Below are positions 44,101 to 47,148 of a stretch of 64,000 nt of DNA, one piece after another; position 1 is the stretch's first letter, and each line of letters begins with the position of its first letter. Made by a program: the position numbers and the translations under genes. Origin of the DNA: Loripinus fragilis (taxonomy: Eukaryota > Mollusca > Bivalvia > Lucinida > Lucinidae); contig OZ026516.1 of the NCBI GenBank assembly GCA_964019695.1, positions 96,286,368 to 96,350,367 on the forward strand. Reading direction: 5' to 3'. The notes under the pieces were generated by a model, which made no database searches, was not told the DNA's origin, and saw only the letters and a program-made list of their open reading frames with translations.

Positions 44101-45587
44101 TAATCGGGAGTTCAAATTTACAAAGGGGGGTTCGATTTCTTAATTTTCCCTGATTATTTATTCATTTTTTCCTGATTTGTCTGAAAATCTCACTGAAGTA
44201 CTTTTGTCTGAAAGGGGAATTCAAGCGATGTTTGATGCCTTTGGTCTTCCTCTATTGACAACCTGACCAGGTATATTAAATATAGTGACCTAATCAATAA
44301 CAGTGTATACCTGATCATAGTGCTTTTCAGGAGCAGTCTCATCTAGATTTATGGTTTGCTGCATCAGGTTACAATATATATGTTGGATGTTTAAATGATT
44401 TATTTTCATTTCAGAAAAGTAAATCGAGAAGACAGAATACCAATGCAGTCAGAGTACAATGAATATAAGGTAAGTTCTGGTATAGAGTTCTTGTCTAGGG
44501 TAGTTGAGCCATTTGGGAGATTAGATTCTTCAGGGTGTGCATATGATTGAAAAGTGCTTGATAATGGAGGGATTTATTGACAAGTATTTGAAGATATAAC
44601 TGCCTTGAAAAGTGCTGGAAAACCACACGAATTTAATTGAAATTTACTATTTTCTGTAGGACTTAGCCTGTTAATGGTGTCTAAAATTGGTATAAATATG
44701 CTGCCCCAAATAAAGGCAAAATAATTTTATACTTAATTTATAGGCATTGTCTTGGTTGTCTTACATTTTAGAAGTTAGTTCAGAAGTGTTAATCAGTATT
44801 GTTCTAAAACATGTAGTACTCGAAAACTGTAAGATAGCCCCTTATTGGTTATTGACTCCTACATAGGTTTGTCTGGAAGACACTTGCCATGGCAGTTTGG
44901 AAATGAGTTACTGTGAAAATAAATGTGACAGATTTTAAAAGTTAACAATAAAAAAATTATTCATGAAAAAATTTTAAAAGTGAAGGTTTCTTCTTGAGGA
45001 CACTTTCTGAATTCTGGATTTTTTGAGGCTGGTTTTCCATAGAAAGTCAGCTTAAAAATTCTGAATCGGGCAGATTATAATAGCTTCTAGATTTCTTTTC
45101 AGATAATCTACAGACAATTAACCCTTTTAACTTCAAATATTTATGCGATCCCGGCCCGGTCCCATACTTTCGTGGAAATTGATCATGAAATAATTTCTAC
45201 GGTCATTCTCCTCCTTCCGCTGATTCAATAAGGGTTGTTGGAAGTTACAAGCGAAAGTATATGCACAAAGTACTGGTTAACTGCTTAGTCAAACTTGTTC
45301 AGGAAAAAGTGTGGTTAGGTGAACTGACCATCACAACACGATCATAGCTGTGGACTGGGACGTAAAACCTCTAACCAAATAATTGCAAACTGCAATTTTT
45401 AAGCTTTGAAATTCTTATGTTCCAAGTTTTTGTAATTTTCAGCCTTCACCCATGCATACATACATCTAACTTAAGTATTGTGTGACACATTTATTATGTC
45501 ATGCTTTCATTTCTTTTTCAGCAATTAAAAGCAAGATTAAAGTTATTAGAGGCCTTATTATCAAAACACAACTCAGCCGATGTCTAG
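10956..45587 (+). CDS. FAM13: FAM13-family protein, C-terminal 757 codons, 20 exons
   Basis: The exons at 10956-11119, 11896-11949, 14298-14410, 15694-15748, 17276-17384, 17797-17849, 21211-21268, 22431-22845, 23981-24107, 34138-34199, 36058-36116, 37508-37589, 38283-38458, 40163-40246, 40729-40815, 41491-41565, 42489-42766, 43968-44069, 44415-44469 and 45522-45587 all have AG/GT borders and join without a phase break into 2,274 nt ending in TAG. The product matches vertebrate FAM13A/B in order: a FVPPLDFSTLHEHV-like block, KKKIKQFEELFEQENGY, PSHSEKAARPE, a RPEDIE block, QKALLHFEGIHGRP, MRPLYDRYR, and a C-terminus ending in LKLLEALLSK. Vertebrate FAM13 long forms carry an N-terminal RhoGAP domain and have been tied to Rho and beta-catenin signalling; no RhoGAP exon is seen here, so it lies upstream or is absent. 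The first half is Ser/Pro/acidic and probably disordered; the second half is coiled coil. Family assignment is sure; FAM13A versus FAM13B cannot be decided, since invertebrates are expected to hold one ancestral gene. Confidence 0.93.
11563..11780 (-). repeat. SINE-1 copy
   Basis: Near full-length minus-strand copy: TGATTCTTTACGTCCCATCA tail, CACTGAGCCACTGCGCTCCC head. The other antisense SINE-1. Confidence 0.85.
11896..11949 (+). CDS. FAM13: FAM13 exon 2 of window (residues 55-72)
   Basis: A 54-nt exon reading SDGGFSMVESPVPSARTSE between TTTTTCAG and GTAAGT. The phase (2 in, 2 out) matches both neighbours. The peptide resembles the Ser/Pro linker upstream of the FVDKAI block. Confidence 0.82.
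11981..12175. repeat. M5 foldback element bounded by TTAA
   Basis: TTAACTCTGCATGCTGGGAA to AGTAAAGAGTTAA. The two TTAA are the duplication expected of piggyBac-type transposition. It starts 31 nt after the exon 2 donor. Confidence 0.82.
12278..12432. repeat. M3 element
   Basis: CCCCCAGATAAGGCTGCATA, core GGAACCGTCTCACTGAGACA and return arm GATGGATAAGAAAATAATCA. Confidence 0.75.
12520..12772 (+). repeat. SINE-2 copy, head damaged
   Basis: Starts near the B box (CAAGTTCGATCC). The central GATTGATCATGAAATAAT domain and the GACTGGGACGTAAAACCTC tail are intact. Confidence 0.8.
12861..13076. repeat. M4 TIR element
   Basis: TGAGCCGTGACATGAGATTT to GTCACGGCTCA; complete. Confidence 0.87.
13280..13478. 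repeat. M5 foldback element
   Basis: GCATGCTGGGTAATTTTTAA, AAACGGTTTGGATCCAGGTT and CTGATCTGGATCCAAACTGT. Confidence 0.8.
13585..13790 (+). repeat. SINE-1 copy
   Basis: Near complete, GGGGAGAGCAGTGGCTCAGT to AAATCAAGCAAAACAAAC. Lies between two M5 elements. Confidence 0.88.
13826..14030. repeat. M5 foldback element
   Basis: TTTGCATACTGGAAAATATT start, AAACAGTTTGGATCCAGAGC and CCAAACTGTTTTGAAAGG, end GTTAA. Confidence 0.78.
14077..14268. repeat. M3 element before FAM13 exon 3
   Basis: GGCCTTTAGATAAGAGTTCA, TCTCAACCAAAACATATCTT and GGTACTCAAAAAGAGCCATC, with return arm to GTCTGGACCTGTG. It ends 29 nt before the acceptor. Confidence 0.78.
14298..14410 (+). CDS. FAM13: FAM13 exon 3 of window (residues 73-110)
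   Basis: Reads EFVDKAIKATVIGHLFGDES and continues to DQTEP. The VDKAI...HLFG motif is a recognisable FAM13 segment. The acceptor is TTTGCAG and the donor GTAAAC. It ends one base into a codon (phase 1), completed as Val in the next exon. Confidence 0.88.
14603..15298. repeat. M13 element, TTAA-bounded
   Basis: TTAACCCTTTATGCACTAAT to CAGTATACAAAGGGTTAA, about 700 bp. Internal markers AATGCAATGAAACAAGCATG and CATGTTCAAACAGCATGTGA. No coding frame of note. Confidence 0.75.
15694..15748 (+). CDS. FAM13: FAM13 exon 4 of window (residues 111-128)
   Basis: A 55-nt exon reading VSENVERSFSGGSINNLD between TTTGTACAG and GTAAGT. It is too short to be found alone, but its frame links exons 3 and 5 exactly. 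Confidence 0.82.
15791..15997. repeat. M1 foldback MITE
   Basis: Complete copy just after FAM13 exon 4 (43 nt from the donor). Ends GTAGTAAAACCTGTCTTAAG and CTTAAGACAGGTTTTACTAT. Confidence 0.85.
16048..16281. repeat. M2 foldback element
   Basis: Opposite order of arms: TCATGCTCAACTCAAATGAG, then GCTGAGTTGAGCATAAATAA. The central palindrome is degraded. Confidence 0.78.
16356..16540. repeat. 31/33-bp tandem repeat, about six copies
   Basis: Unit GATAATTAGCATTCTAGCCC-TGGCTCTAACA. Some units carry an extra CA (33 bp). Units differ at one or two positions. Confidence 0.9.
16598..16668 (+). repeat. SINE-1 head fragment
   Basis: Only the tRNA-like head survives (GATGGCTCTGTGGTGGAGTG, then GGTTTGAGACTC). 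An M17 end fragment follows directly. Confidence 0.6.
16673..16737. repeat. M17 end fragment
   Basis: AAAAGTGTCAAAAGGCGTTA and TATGGAGTAAAGGGTTAAC, equal to one end of M17. Confidence 0.65.
17276..17384 (+). CDS. FAM13: FAM13 exon 5 of window (residues 129-165)
   Basis: Reads SDFAAVKDRIRQYEKPGEPQ and continues to GVIITQ. The VKDRIRQYE helix is conserved in FAM13 proteins. The acceptor is CTCATTACAG and the donor GTAATG; it ends in phase 0. Confidence 0.9.
17660..17753. repeat. M1 right-half copy
   Basis: Starts at TTGGAGCATTCTGCAATACT and runs to ACAGGTTTTACTGTA. It ends about 44 nt before FAM13 exon 6. Confidence 0.8.
17797..17849 (+). CDS. FAM13: FAM13 exon 6 of window (residues 166-182)
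   Basis: Reads ILRSSSSESEEQSRESE, a Ser/Glu run likely to be a CK2-type phosphorylation target (inference). The acceptor is CTTTTTCAG and the donor GTAAGT. The 3' half of an M1 MITE ends about 45 nt upstream. Confidence 0.85.
17952..18135 (+). repeat. SINE-1 copy, 5' truncated
   Basis: Starts at GCTGACTCGAGACAGAGG, keeps the B box, body and the GATGGGACGTAAAGAATC tail. Confidence 0.82.
18539..18650. repeat. Hairpin with about 35-bp arms
   Basis: GAGGGTAGGATAGAAAAATC-TGTCCC opposes GGGACAGATTTTTCTATCCT-ACCCTC. Confidence 0.82.
18738..20303. mobile_element. Putative 1.57-kb TIR element with CCTAGTTTTT satellites
   Basis: TAACACAGGCTTTCCAGC opposes GCTGGAAAGCCTGGTAAC. Just inside each end are runs of TTCCTAGTTTTT (18757-18865 and 20185-20270) in the same orientation. 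No open frame. Could be a gene-desert composite instead of one element. Confidence 0.6.
20790..21150. repeat. M12 copies, two overlapping
   Basis: M12: GTAAATGTTCTAAAATTTC ends, GCAGACCCAGATCAGACTGC core and TTGCTATTCTGACAAGCATT marker. The marker occurs twice (about 20825 and 21050) while the core hairpin is present once, so one copy is partial. Confidence 0.75.
21211..21268 (+). CDS. FAM13: FAM13 exon 7 of window (residues 183-202)
   Basis: Reads NISEGNGFDGVRRDSDPLVN between TTTTGTTTTAG and GTAAGT. It starts by completing an Asn codon from exon 6 and ends in phase 0. Confidence 0.85.
21807..22017 (+). repeat. SINE-1 copy with 13-bp target site duplication
   Basis: Full-length copy. ATTACAGCTGATT occurs on both sides (21794-21806 and 22018-22030), which shows retroposition rather than segmental copying and fixes the SINE ends. 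Confidence 0.92.
22163..22350. repeat. M9 hairpin element
   Basis: A 45-bp-arm hairpin TTATACCATGGGTTGTCCGC...CAACCCATGGTATAA, followed by CACCTATATCAGTGTAGACC and GGTAAGGGTGGTATAAACAA. Confidence 0.83.
22431..22845 (+). CDS. FAM13: FAM13 exon 8 of window (residues 203-340)
   Basis: The largest exon, 415 nt. It opens FKRPAGPPNRRSPSWALHHR, passes an acidic stretch (SDSEEEHAD, EEREENAMEDQE) and ends VPPLDFSTLHEHVGTQ. The PPLD-STLHEHV motif is a strong FAM13 signature. The acceptor is TTTTTTTCAG and the donor GTAATA. It ends in phase 1. An M3 MITE fragment starts about 20 nt after the donor. Confidence 0.93.
22868..22968. repeat. M3 half element after FAM13 exon 8
   Basis: CTTTTGAGCACCCAAAACAT and the TTACAATTTTACGCTCAAAA arm only; starts about 22 nt after the donor. 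Confidence 0.72.
23085..23700. repeat. M13 element split by SINE-1
   Basis: AATGCAATGAAACAAACATG, SINE-1 at 23240-23420, then CATGTTCAAACAGCATGTGA. The right end is cut by the TIR element at 23700. Confidence 0.75.
23240..23420 (+). repeat. SINE-1 copy nested in M13
   Basis: GGGAGGAGCGTGATGGCTCA through AATCAAATCAAACAAACAAG. It splits an M13 element whose flanks (23085-23239, 23421-23700) align with 14800-15230. Confidence 0.83.
23700..23955. mobile_element. TIR element beside FAM13 exon 9
   Basis: GGGGACAAAAATTCC opposes ATATTTTTGTCCCC. Inside are two palindromes, CTCGTCCTACAGGACGA and CTCGTCCTGCAGGACAAG. 256 bp, no coding capacity. Confidence 0.8.
23981..24107 (+). CDS. FAM13: FAM13 exon 9 of window (residues 341-382)
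   Basis: Reads DAIPARKAQTVSYQRAKQHF and then an acidic run ending in KRKAG. The IPARKA motif follows the LHEHV block in vertebrate FAM13. A small TIR element (23700-23955) ends 25 nt before this acceptor. The donor is GTGAGT and opens the 10-kb intron. Confidence 0.9.
24345..24580. repeat. M7 TIR element
   Basis: M7: CATGGGTGAAAGTTTTCAGG end, hairpin TTTTGAGGCTGACTTTCCAT-AGAAAGTCAGCCTCAAAAT, AATTAGGCAGATTATAATAG, and AAATTTTGAACTTTCACCCA end. This copy is complete. Confidence 0.82.
25152..25280. repeat. Hairpin plus duplicate arm
   Basis: CCTGTCTGAAGCAAGCAAAT (twice, once diverged) faces TTGCTTGCTTCAGACAGG. Confidence 0.8.
26537..26781. repeat. M6 foldback element
   Basis: M6: ATGGGCCTCG-CGYGAGAAAACCTGTCTTCGG end, GGCGCAGACCAGCCTGCGCA centre, and TTCTAGCTAGTCTCTGAAGC marker. 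Complete copy with opposed ATGGGCCTC / GAGGCCCAT ends. Confidence 0.83.
26783..26837. repeat. M3 core remnant
   Basis: Diverged core from TTGTGGTAACTCG to AGTACCCACAAC, wedged between M6 and M1. Confidence 0.55.
26840..27045. repeat. M1 foldback MITE
   Basis: Complete copy abutting an M3 remnant on its left. Centre AATGCTCCAAGGGGAGCATT. Confidence 0.85.
27186..27325. repeat. M7 relative, internally rearranged
   Basis: Ends GCATGGGTGATCGTTTTCAG and TTTAGAACTTTCGCCCGTG match M7 but the central hairpin differs (ATAGGCAAAATTGCCTAT). Confidence 0.65.
27836..27954. repeat. Foldback element, 50-bp arms
   Basis: TGAATTTATTAAACTCGGTG and AAAGAGATAAAATGC oppose GCATTTTATCTCTTTTC and CGTTTAATAAATTCA. 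Confidence 0.85.
28118..28250. repeat. M3 element, damaged core
   Basis: CAGATAAACACAATTTTTGA, TATTTTCTTATCCATCAGTT, core GGCTCAAAAGAACGTCTCAT. Confidence 0.68.
28533..28767. repeat. M8 foldback element
   Basis: ACTGTCATGCCAGCCAAGAG to CTTGGCTGACACGACAGTA; inverted order of arms relative to 5842. Confidence 0.84.
28794..29053. repeat. M7 TIR element
   Basis: CATGGGTGAAAGTTTTCAGG to TCGAACTCTCACCCGTG, complete. Confidence 0.83.
29588..29900. repeat. M3 element split by SINE-1
   Basis: Left TTGTAAAATACATTCTTATC; SINE-1 at 29621-29817; right TTATCCATTAGTTTTAACAT and core GGTCTCACTGAGACGGTTCT. Confidence 0.82.
29621..29817 (+). repeat. SINE-1 copy nested in M3, with target site duplication
   Basis: Inserted in an M3 element. 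TTATCCATT is seen on both sides (about 29607 and 29819), matching the expected short duplication. Confidence 0.85.
30588..31373. repeat. Perfect 393-bp tandem duplication
   Basis: 30588-30980 and 30981-31373 read identically. The unit includes an AGACCTAGATCAGGACAGTT segment and the M14 left arm. Identity over the full length means the event is very recent or an assembly artefact. Confidence 0.9.
30902..31508. repeat. M14 foldback element expanded by tandem duplication
   Basis: M14: TTAACCC...CAGCAGACGACAAATTTTGA left arm, CAGACGATTCTCATGAAATA hairpin, TCGTCTGCTGCAAAATATAG right arm. The left arm is present twice (30902, 31295) because of a 393-bp duplication. Confidence 0.8.
31750..31892. 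repeat. M9 element, one hairpin arm lost
   Basis: Same order as 22163 (TATACCATGGTTTGTCTGCC, CATCAGTGCAGACCTTGCAC, GGTTAGGGTGGTATGATATC), but the second arm is deleted after TTTAGCGAG. Confidence 0.8.
31960..32148. repeat. M12 foldback element
   Basis: TAGTTGCCTGCCAAACAGGG, TCAGACTGCTTCTGCAGTTC hairpin and TTTTAGAACATTTACCG end. Confidence 0.8.
32188..32212. repeat. Poly-T tract
   Basis: An uninterrupted T-run of about 24 nt, possibly the reversed tail of an unidentified element. Confidence 0.85.
32735..32978. repeat. M4 TIR element, inverted
   Basis: The TTTTAAGCTTAGAAACTCCA block precedes the hairpin, so the copy is reversed relative to 12861. Confidence 0.86.
33620..33795. repeat. M15 foldback element
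   Basis: TTGTCCTGCTGAACCCAGGT end, core AACACTGTAGATACAGATCA-GCTGGCTTC hairpin, end GTTGGTAAACAGGATAAAAA. Confidence 0.8.
33800..34018. repeat. TIR foldback element with shared core
   Basis: AGGGTAAAGTCGGGTAAATT opposes TATACCTGACTTTACCCT. Core CAAACAGTGGAAATCCAGAT and TCATCAGGATTTCCACTGTT, of the same plan as M11, M15 and M16. Confidence 0.85.
34138..34199 (+). CDS. FAM13: FAM13 exon 10 of window (residues 383-403)
   Basis: Reads GHGSTDDELTSKMKYMMKKI and starts the conserved coiled-coil half. The donor GTAATT sits directly against a poly-C tract (34206 onward), an unusual setting for a 5' splice site. Confidence 0.9.
34206..34255. repeat. Poly-C low-complexity tract
   Basis: Runs of C broken by single A or T, 7 nt after a FAM13 splice donor. 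Confidence 0.9.
34256..34390 (+). repeat. SINE-1 3' fragment beside a poly-C tract
   Basis: Starts within the body (CACTCACAAGCGTCGCTGCA) immediately after the C-rich tract and keeps the TTGATGGGACGTAAAGATTC tail. The head is lost, perhaps by slippage in the C-run. Confidence 0.8.
34428..34652. repeat. M12 foldback element, best ends
   Basis: TACGGTAAATGTTCTAAAAT opposes ATTTTAGAACATTTACCGTA. The core is ATCAGACTGCTTCTTCAGAA. Follows a SINE-1 fragment. Confidence 0.86.
34808..35009 (+). repeat. SINE-1 copy
   Basis: AGGGAGCCCAGTGGCTCAGT head, ATCAAATCAAACTAACAAAG tail. Near complete. Confidence 0.86.
36058..36116 (+). CDS. FAM13: FAM13 exon 11 of window (residues 404-423)
   Basis: Reads GLKKKIKQFEELFEQENGYK, a basic-acidic coiled coil equivalent to the vertebrate FAM13A block that precedes PSHSDKAA. 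The acceptor is GTTTTGACAG and the donor GTAAGA; it ends in phase 0. Confidence 0.95.
36568..36792 (+). repeat. SINE-1 copy with 11-bp target site duplication
   Basis: AAATAGTCAGA precedes (36557-36567) and follows (36793-36803) the element. The 3' end carries a longer than usual CAAA-type tail with an internal ATAGTATC. Confidence 0.9.
37085..37262. repeat. M3 element
   Basis: TTATTTCTCAAATAAAACAG, core AACTGTCTCAATGAGACGGG followed by a T-run, and arm GTCTGGACCTATG-like end. Confidence 0.75.
37305..37472. repeat. M7 right-half
   Basis: CAGAAAGTCAGCCTCAAAAT, TTGAAATTGTTATAATTTTG, GCATACAGCAAGTTTTGATT and TTCACCCATG end; the left end is missing. Confidence 0.75.
37508..37589 (+). CDS. FAM13: FAM13 exon 12 of window (residues 424-450)
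   Basis: Reads PSHSEKAARPEIKKHLTELS and then KARKEAK. The PSHS-KAA-PE motif is one of the best conserved in the family. The acceptor is TATCTTTCAG and the donor GTAAGT. Confidence 0.95.
37882..38115. repeat. M11 foldback element with TTAACCCTTT end
   Basis: M11: TTAACCCTTTCCTTCATGAA, CAGGTCCACTAGTGTAG marker, then GCAAACAGAGTAGACCC-TCAGGCAGCTC palindrome. The right end is lost after AAAAGGCATCTCTATGG. Confidence 0.82.
38147..38220. repeat. M10 end fragment
   Basis: CAGTCCTTGAAAACTTGAGG and AAGTCCTTGAAAAATGTTTG, 62 nt before FAM13 exon 13. Confidence 0.6.
38283..38458 (+). CDS. FAM13: FAM13 exon 13 of window (residues 451-509)
   Basis: Begins KLKEEAEMGSRSRHGSGASS, contains a TMCQTLDVILKRLKEKR helix and ends MRPEDIE. 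RPEDI matches the vertebrate block that precedes the QKALL segment. The donor is GTTTGT, weaker than the GTAAGT used at most other exons. Confidence 0.94.
38729..39603. mobile_element. Putative TIR element with central hairpin
   Basis: TAGCGATAAGGC opposes GCCTTATCGCTA. The interior has a hairpin (39102-39198: CCCCCTAGACCCAAGACGCC versus GGCATCTTGGGTCTAGGGG). CCATCTTGAGCATTTTTTGA-like sequence lies outside both ends (38590, 39624). Confidence 0.65.
39750..40131. repeat. M10 element
   Basis: M10: CAGGGTTCRCACAGGC TIRs, repeated CTTGAAAAGTCCTTGAA units in the arms, and a centre GCAGCAAATGCTGCACCAAA. It ends 31 nt before FAM13 exon 14. Confidence 0.85.
40163..40246 (+). CDS. FAM13: FAM13 exon 14 of window (residues 510-537)
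   Basis: Reads LMNHEQVQDEKLSVQKALLH and then FEGIHGRP. The QKALL..-ESIHGRP signature of FAM13 is unmistakable. An M10 element ends at about 40131, 31 nt before the first exon base, so it probably covers the branch-point area. The donor is GTAAGT. Confidence 0.96.
40412..40672. repeat. M11 foldback element
   Basis: TTAGCCCTTTACTTCATGAA to TATGAGGGAAAGGGTTAA, with ACCTGCCTGATCTGGGTCTG return arm. Confidence 0.85.
40729..40815 (+). CDS. FAM13: FAM13 exon 15 of window (residues 538-566)
   Basis: Contains KDLMRPLYDRYRTIKRLLSR, matching the vertebrate MKPLYDRYRLVKQIL block. The acceptor is TTATTTCAG and the donor GTATGT. Phase 0 at both ends, so it could be skipped without a frameshift. Confidence 0.95.
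41273..41482. repeat. M1 foldback MITE abutting a splice acceptor
   Basis: Complete copy; the right end (CAGATTTTACTTTA) is 8 nt from FAM13 exon 16, so it supplies most of the pyrimidine-rich tract. Confidence 0.88.
41491..41565 (+). CDS. FAM13: FAM13 exon 16 of window (residues 567-591)
   Basis: Reads PRNTDLPTVPEDHPIEIPDQ and then RQITL. Phase 0 at both ends. Its acceptor lies 8 nt downstream of the end of an M1 MITE (41273-41482), so the pyrimidine tract comes partly from the transposon's inverted repeat. Confidence 0.85.
41655..42060. repeat. M3 left arm joined to an unknown insert
   Basis: M3 runs to AAAGAACCATCTCATTGAGG at 41757 and then stops. About 290 bp of unfamiliar sequence follows, containing the inverted pair TTCTAATGCACTT (near 41850) and AAGTGCATTAGAAT (near 42030), which suggests a small foldback insert. 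No second copy is in the window. Confidence 0.5.
42079..42475. repeat. M10 element
   Basis: CAGGGTTCGCACAGGCTTGA to GCCTGTATGAACCCTG; ends 13 nt before FAM13 exon 17. Confidence 0.87.
42489..42766 (+). CDS. FAM13: FAM13 exon 17 of window (residues 592-683)
   Basis: Reads SEPIMMEPVRVNPIHVPTAD, an acidic run (EEEEEDEGGG) and a DFAVTRDLGILRD segment, ending NLHELSV. The acidic run resembles the EEEEGSED region of vertebrate FAM13A. An M10 element ends 13 nt before the acceptor. Confidence 0.9.
42812..43052. repeat. M4 TIR element
   Basis: TTTGAGCCGAAACATGAGAT to CACATGTCGCGGTTCA; lies 46 nt after the donor of FAM13 exon 17. Confidence 0.86.
43220..43320. repeat. M7 left-half
   Basis: GAAGTTTTCAGGATTATGCC, a weakened hairpin on AGGGCTGATGTTC, and GAATTAGGCAGAAATAATAG. 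Confidence 0.68.
43465..43870. repeat. M3 element split by SINE-1, most complete M3
   Basis: GTTCAGATAAACAAAAATTT, SINE-1, then ATTTTCTTACCCATCAGTTT, core ACTGTCTCATTGAGATGGTT, and TGGTTGAGAAATAAGAAAAA to GACTAAAGGCCTGT. Confidence 0.85.
43488..43688 (+). repeat. SINE-1 copy nested in M3, 12-bp target site duplication
   Basis: ACAAAAATTTTG occurs at 43476-43487 and 43689-43700. The outer M3 sequence resumes exactly at AGCGTAAAATTGTAAATATT, so the empty site can be rebuilt from other M3 copies. Confidence 0.92.
43968..44069 (+). CDS. FAM13: FAM13 exon 18 of window (residues 684-717)
   Basis: Contains PELHDQLIKSRNSKKRLRKV and DYEETFIRNTGR. It matches the vertebrate PELLEHL...KKRIRKKLRDFEDNFFRQNGR coiled coil. 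The acceptor is ATTTTTTCAG and the donor GTAAGT. Confidence 0.95.
44415..44469 (+). CDS. FAM13: FAM13 exon 19 of window (residues 718-736)
   Basis: Reads RKVNREDRIPMQSEYNEYK, equivalent to vertebrate VQKEDRTPMAEEYSEYK. The acceptor is TTCATTTCAG and the donor GTAAGT; it ends in phase 0. Confidence 0.95.
44530..44870. repeat. M10 element, diverged
   Basis: CAGGGTGTGCATATGATTGA and GCCTTGAAAAGTGCTGGAAA; the centre is partly lost. Lies after FAM13 exon 19. Confidence 0.7.
44975..45458. repeat. M7 element split by SINE-2
   Basis: Left GGTTTTCCATAGAAAGTCAG and GCAGATTATAATAGCTTCTA; SINE-2 at 45145-45380; right GCAAACTGCAATTTTTAAGC to CAGCCTTCACCCATG. Confidence 0.78.
45145..45380 (+). repeat. 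SINE-2 copy, 5' truncated, nested in M7
   Basis: Begins at the B-box end (GATCCCGGCCCGGTCCCATA) and ends at GGACGTAAAACCTCTAACC. It splits an M7 element whose halves lie at 44975-45144 and 45381-45458. Confidence 0.82.
45522..45587 (+). CDS. FAM13: FAM13 last coding exon (residues 737-757, stop)
   Basis: Reads QLKARLKLLEALLSKHNSAD, then V and TAG at 45585-45587. It closes the protein with the family's typical KAKLRLLEVLISK-like end, so the gene's 3' end is complete. The acceptor is TTCTTTTTCAG. Confidence 0.95.
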   Translation, partial: QLKARLKLLEALLSKHNSADV

Positions 45588-46439
45588 TCCAAGTGGGGGA
45601 GAATAATTTGCTGGAGTTTATGACGTTATCACAGAGAAGACCACTTCAAGTGGATCAGCAGAGTCTGTATAATGCCTGACCTGGTCAAGTCTCCTTGACA
45701 CAAGTATTAAAAGCGACACAAGTCAGGTGCGAGCCATATGACATGCTTTTAAGTAAGCATCATTAAGCAAAAAATGATTGTAACATAATTGCAAAGAGCA
45801 TTGCTTCATATCAGATCTAGGACTCTGCGCTTCACAAATATGTTAAGGTTCCTTTTTGTACTCCTATTCATTGCATGGGACACAAACCAATACATGATAC
45901 AGGTCATGTGACGCAAACCAGATACAAGTCATGTGACTCAAACCAGATACAAGTCATGTTATTTGTTCATATGAAGGTGGACGGAAACCAGGTGACCACT
46001 TCACCTTATTGATGGAAAAGCTTGGTGTAAAACAGTTTGGCTTGTGAGAGAAAAAGTGCTCAACCGAGTAACTGAAAAACAATCATGTGACATGATAGAT
46101 ATAGGTTGGCAGTTTTGGTAAAACTGGTTATTTCAATGTGATATAAGGATGATTGACTGATATGGACAGAAAGTCATATGATCTGCTTTATGCAGTCATG
46201 TGATCGTGGACTGCAGACCAGGGGCTGAGGTTATTTAAAACATTTTACATGCTCAACTCACAACTCACGTCAATGATAATTTTACAGTTATGCTTCTATA
46301 AAATCTCGAGTCCAGAGCTGTATTTCAATATGCGTTCTAAAATTTCATTGATTCCGTGACTCGGGGACTCGCAAAAGTTAAAATAATGAATCTCAAAGGA
46401 ACACATATGAAAATCTAGTGGTACTTGCATATAAATAAA
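45588..46439 (+). other. Probable FAM13 3' UTR
   Basis: Non-coding DNA after the stop codon. An ATTAAA hexamer is at 45706 and an AATAAA at 46434, either of which could direct polyadenylation; the true end cannot be told from sequence. It contains a short tandem repeat (45882-45960) rich in CATGTGAC and the start of an M2 MITE. Confidence 0.4.
45882..45960 (+). repeat. 25-bp tandem repeat in the 3' UTR
   Basis: Unit CAAACCAGATACAAGTCATG-TGACT, about three copies, the first longer and diverged. Confidence 0.8.
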
Positions 46440-46684
46440 ATCCTGTCATATGAGCATGAAATTTGTCCAGGTCAATAATTTATAAATGCCAACAATTAAA
46501 TGCCAACAATTGTTGGCATTTAATTGTTGGCATTTTTCAATTTATTACCAGAACAGATGTCATTGCCTGCTGTACTAAGAAAGAAAATTTTCTCATTTGG
46601 TTGAATTTTGATATCTATGAAGATTGCAATTTTCATGCTCAGCTGAGTTGAGCATGAAAAAAGTTTTATAACCTCGGAGCCAGC
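46218..46684. repeat. M2 foldback element with unrelated insert
   Basis: Left end GGGGCTGAGGTTATTTAAAA and right end AACCTCGGAGCCAG are normal. The left arm contains about 200 bp of other sequence (46260-46445) and the centre has a duplicated CCAACAATT. Confidence 0.7.
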
Positions 46685-46920
46685 TGTTAGGTGTGATATG
46701 GTAGTGATTGACTGTTGAATATAGACAGAAGTCACATGATCTGAAATATGCAGTCATGTGACAGTTTGTTGCAAATGCACTGTTTAGATGTGATATTTAG
46801 GTGACTGTGTTAGACACAACCCAAAGAGATGTAGTGCTGTGCCTGTTACCTGGAGGCATGTATGTAATGCTAAAAAAATTTTTTCCTAAGTTTGGTTATA
46901 TTCTTTTCATGTAACCCATA

Positions 46921-47110
46921 CTGTTCTTGGTGGCTGCTCAAAATGATAATCTCACTGAGACTGTTCATTTGCGTAACCACGTAACATGTGTTTGTGAATA
47001 AAAAATAGCTAAATATATGTCTTATCTCAAATACTGCAAGTGAAACTGTTTATTTTAGTAGGTACTGTTTCATTGAGACAGTCTTTTGAGCACCCCAGTA
47101 AACACTAATG
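46921..47110. repeat. Two eroded M3 cores
   Basis: GGTGGCTGCTCAAAATGATA...GTTCATTTGCGTAACCACGT, then TTTCATTGAGACAGTCTTTT with AGCACCCCAGTAAACA. Confidence 0.5.
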
Positions 47111-47148
47111 GATACGTAGAAAAACACAGTTTATGTGCAAAATATTTG

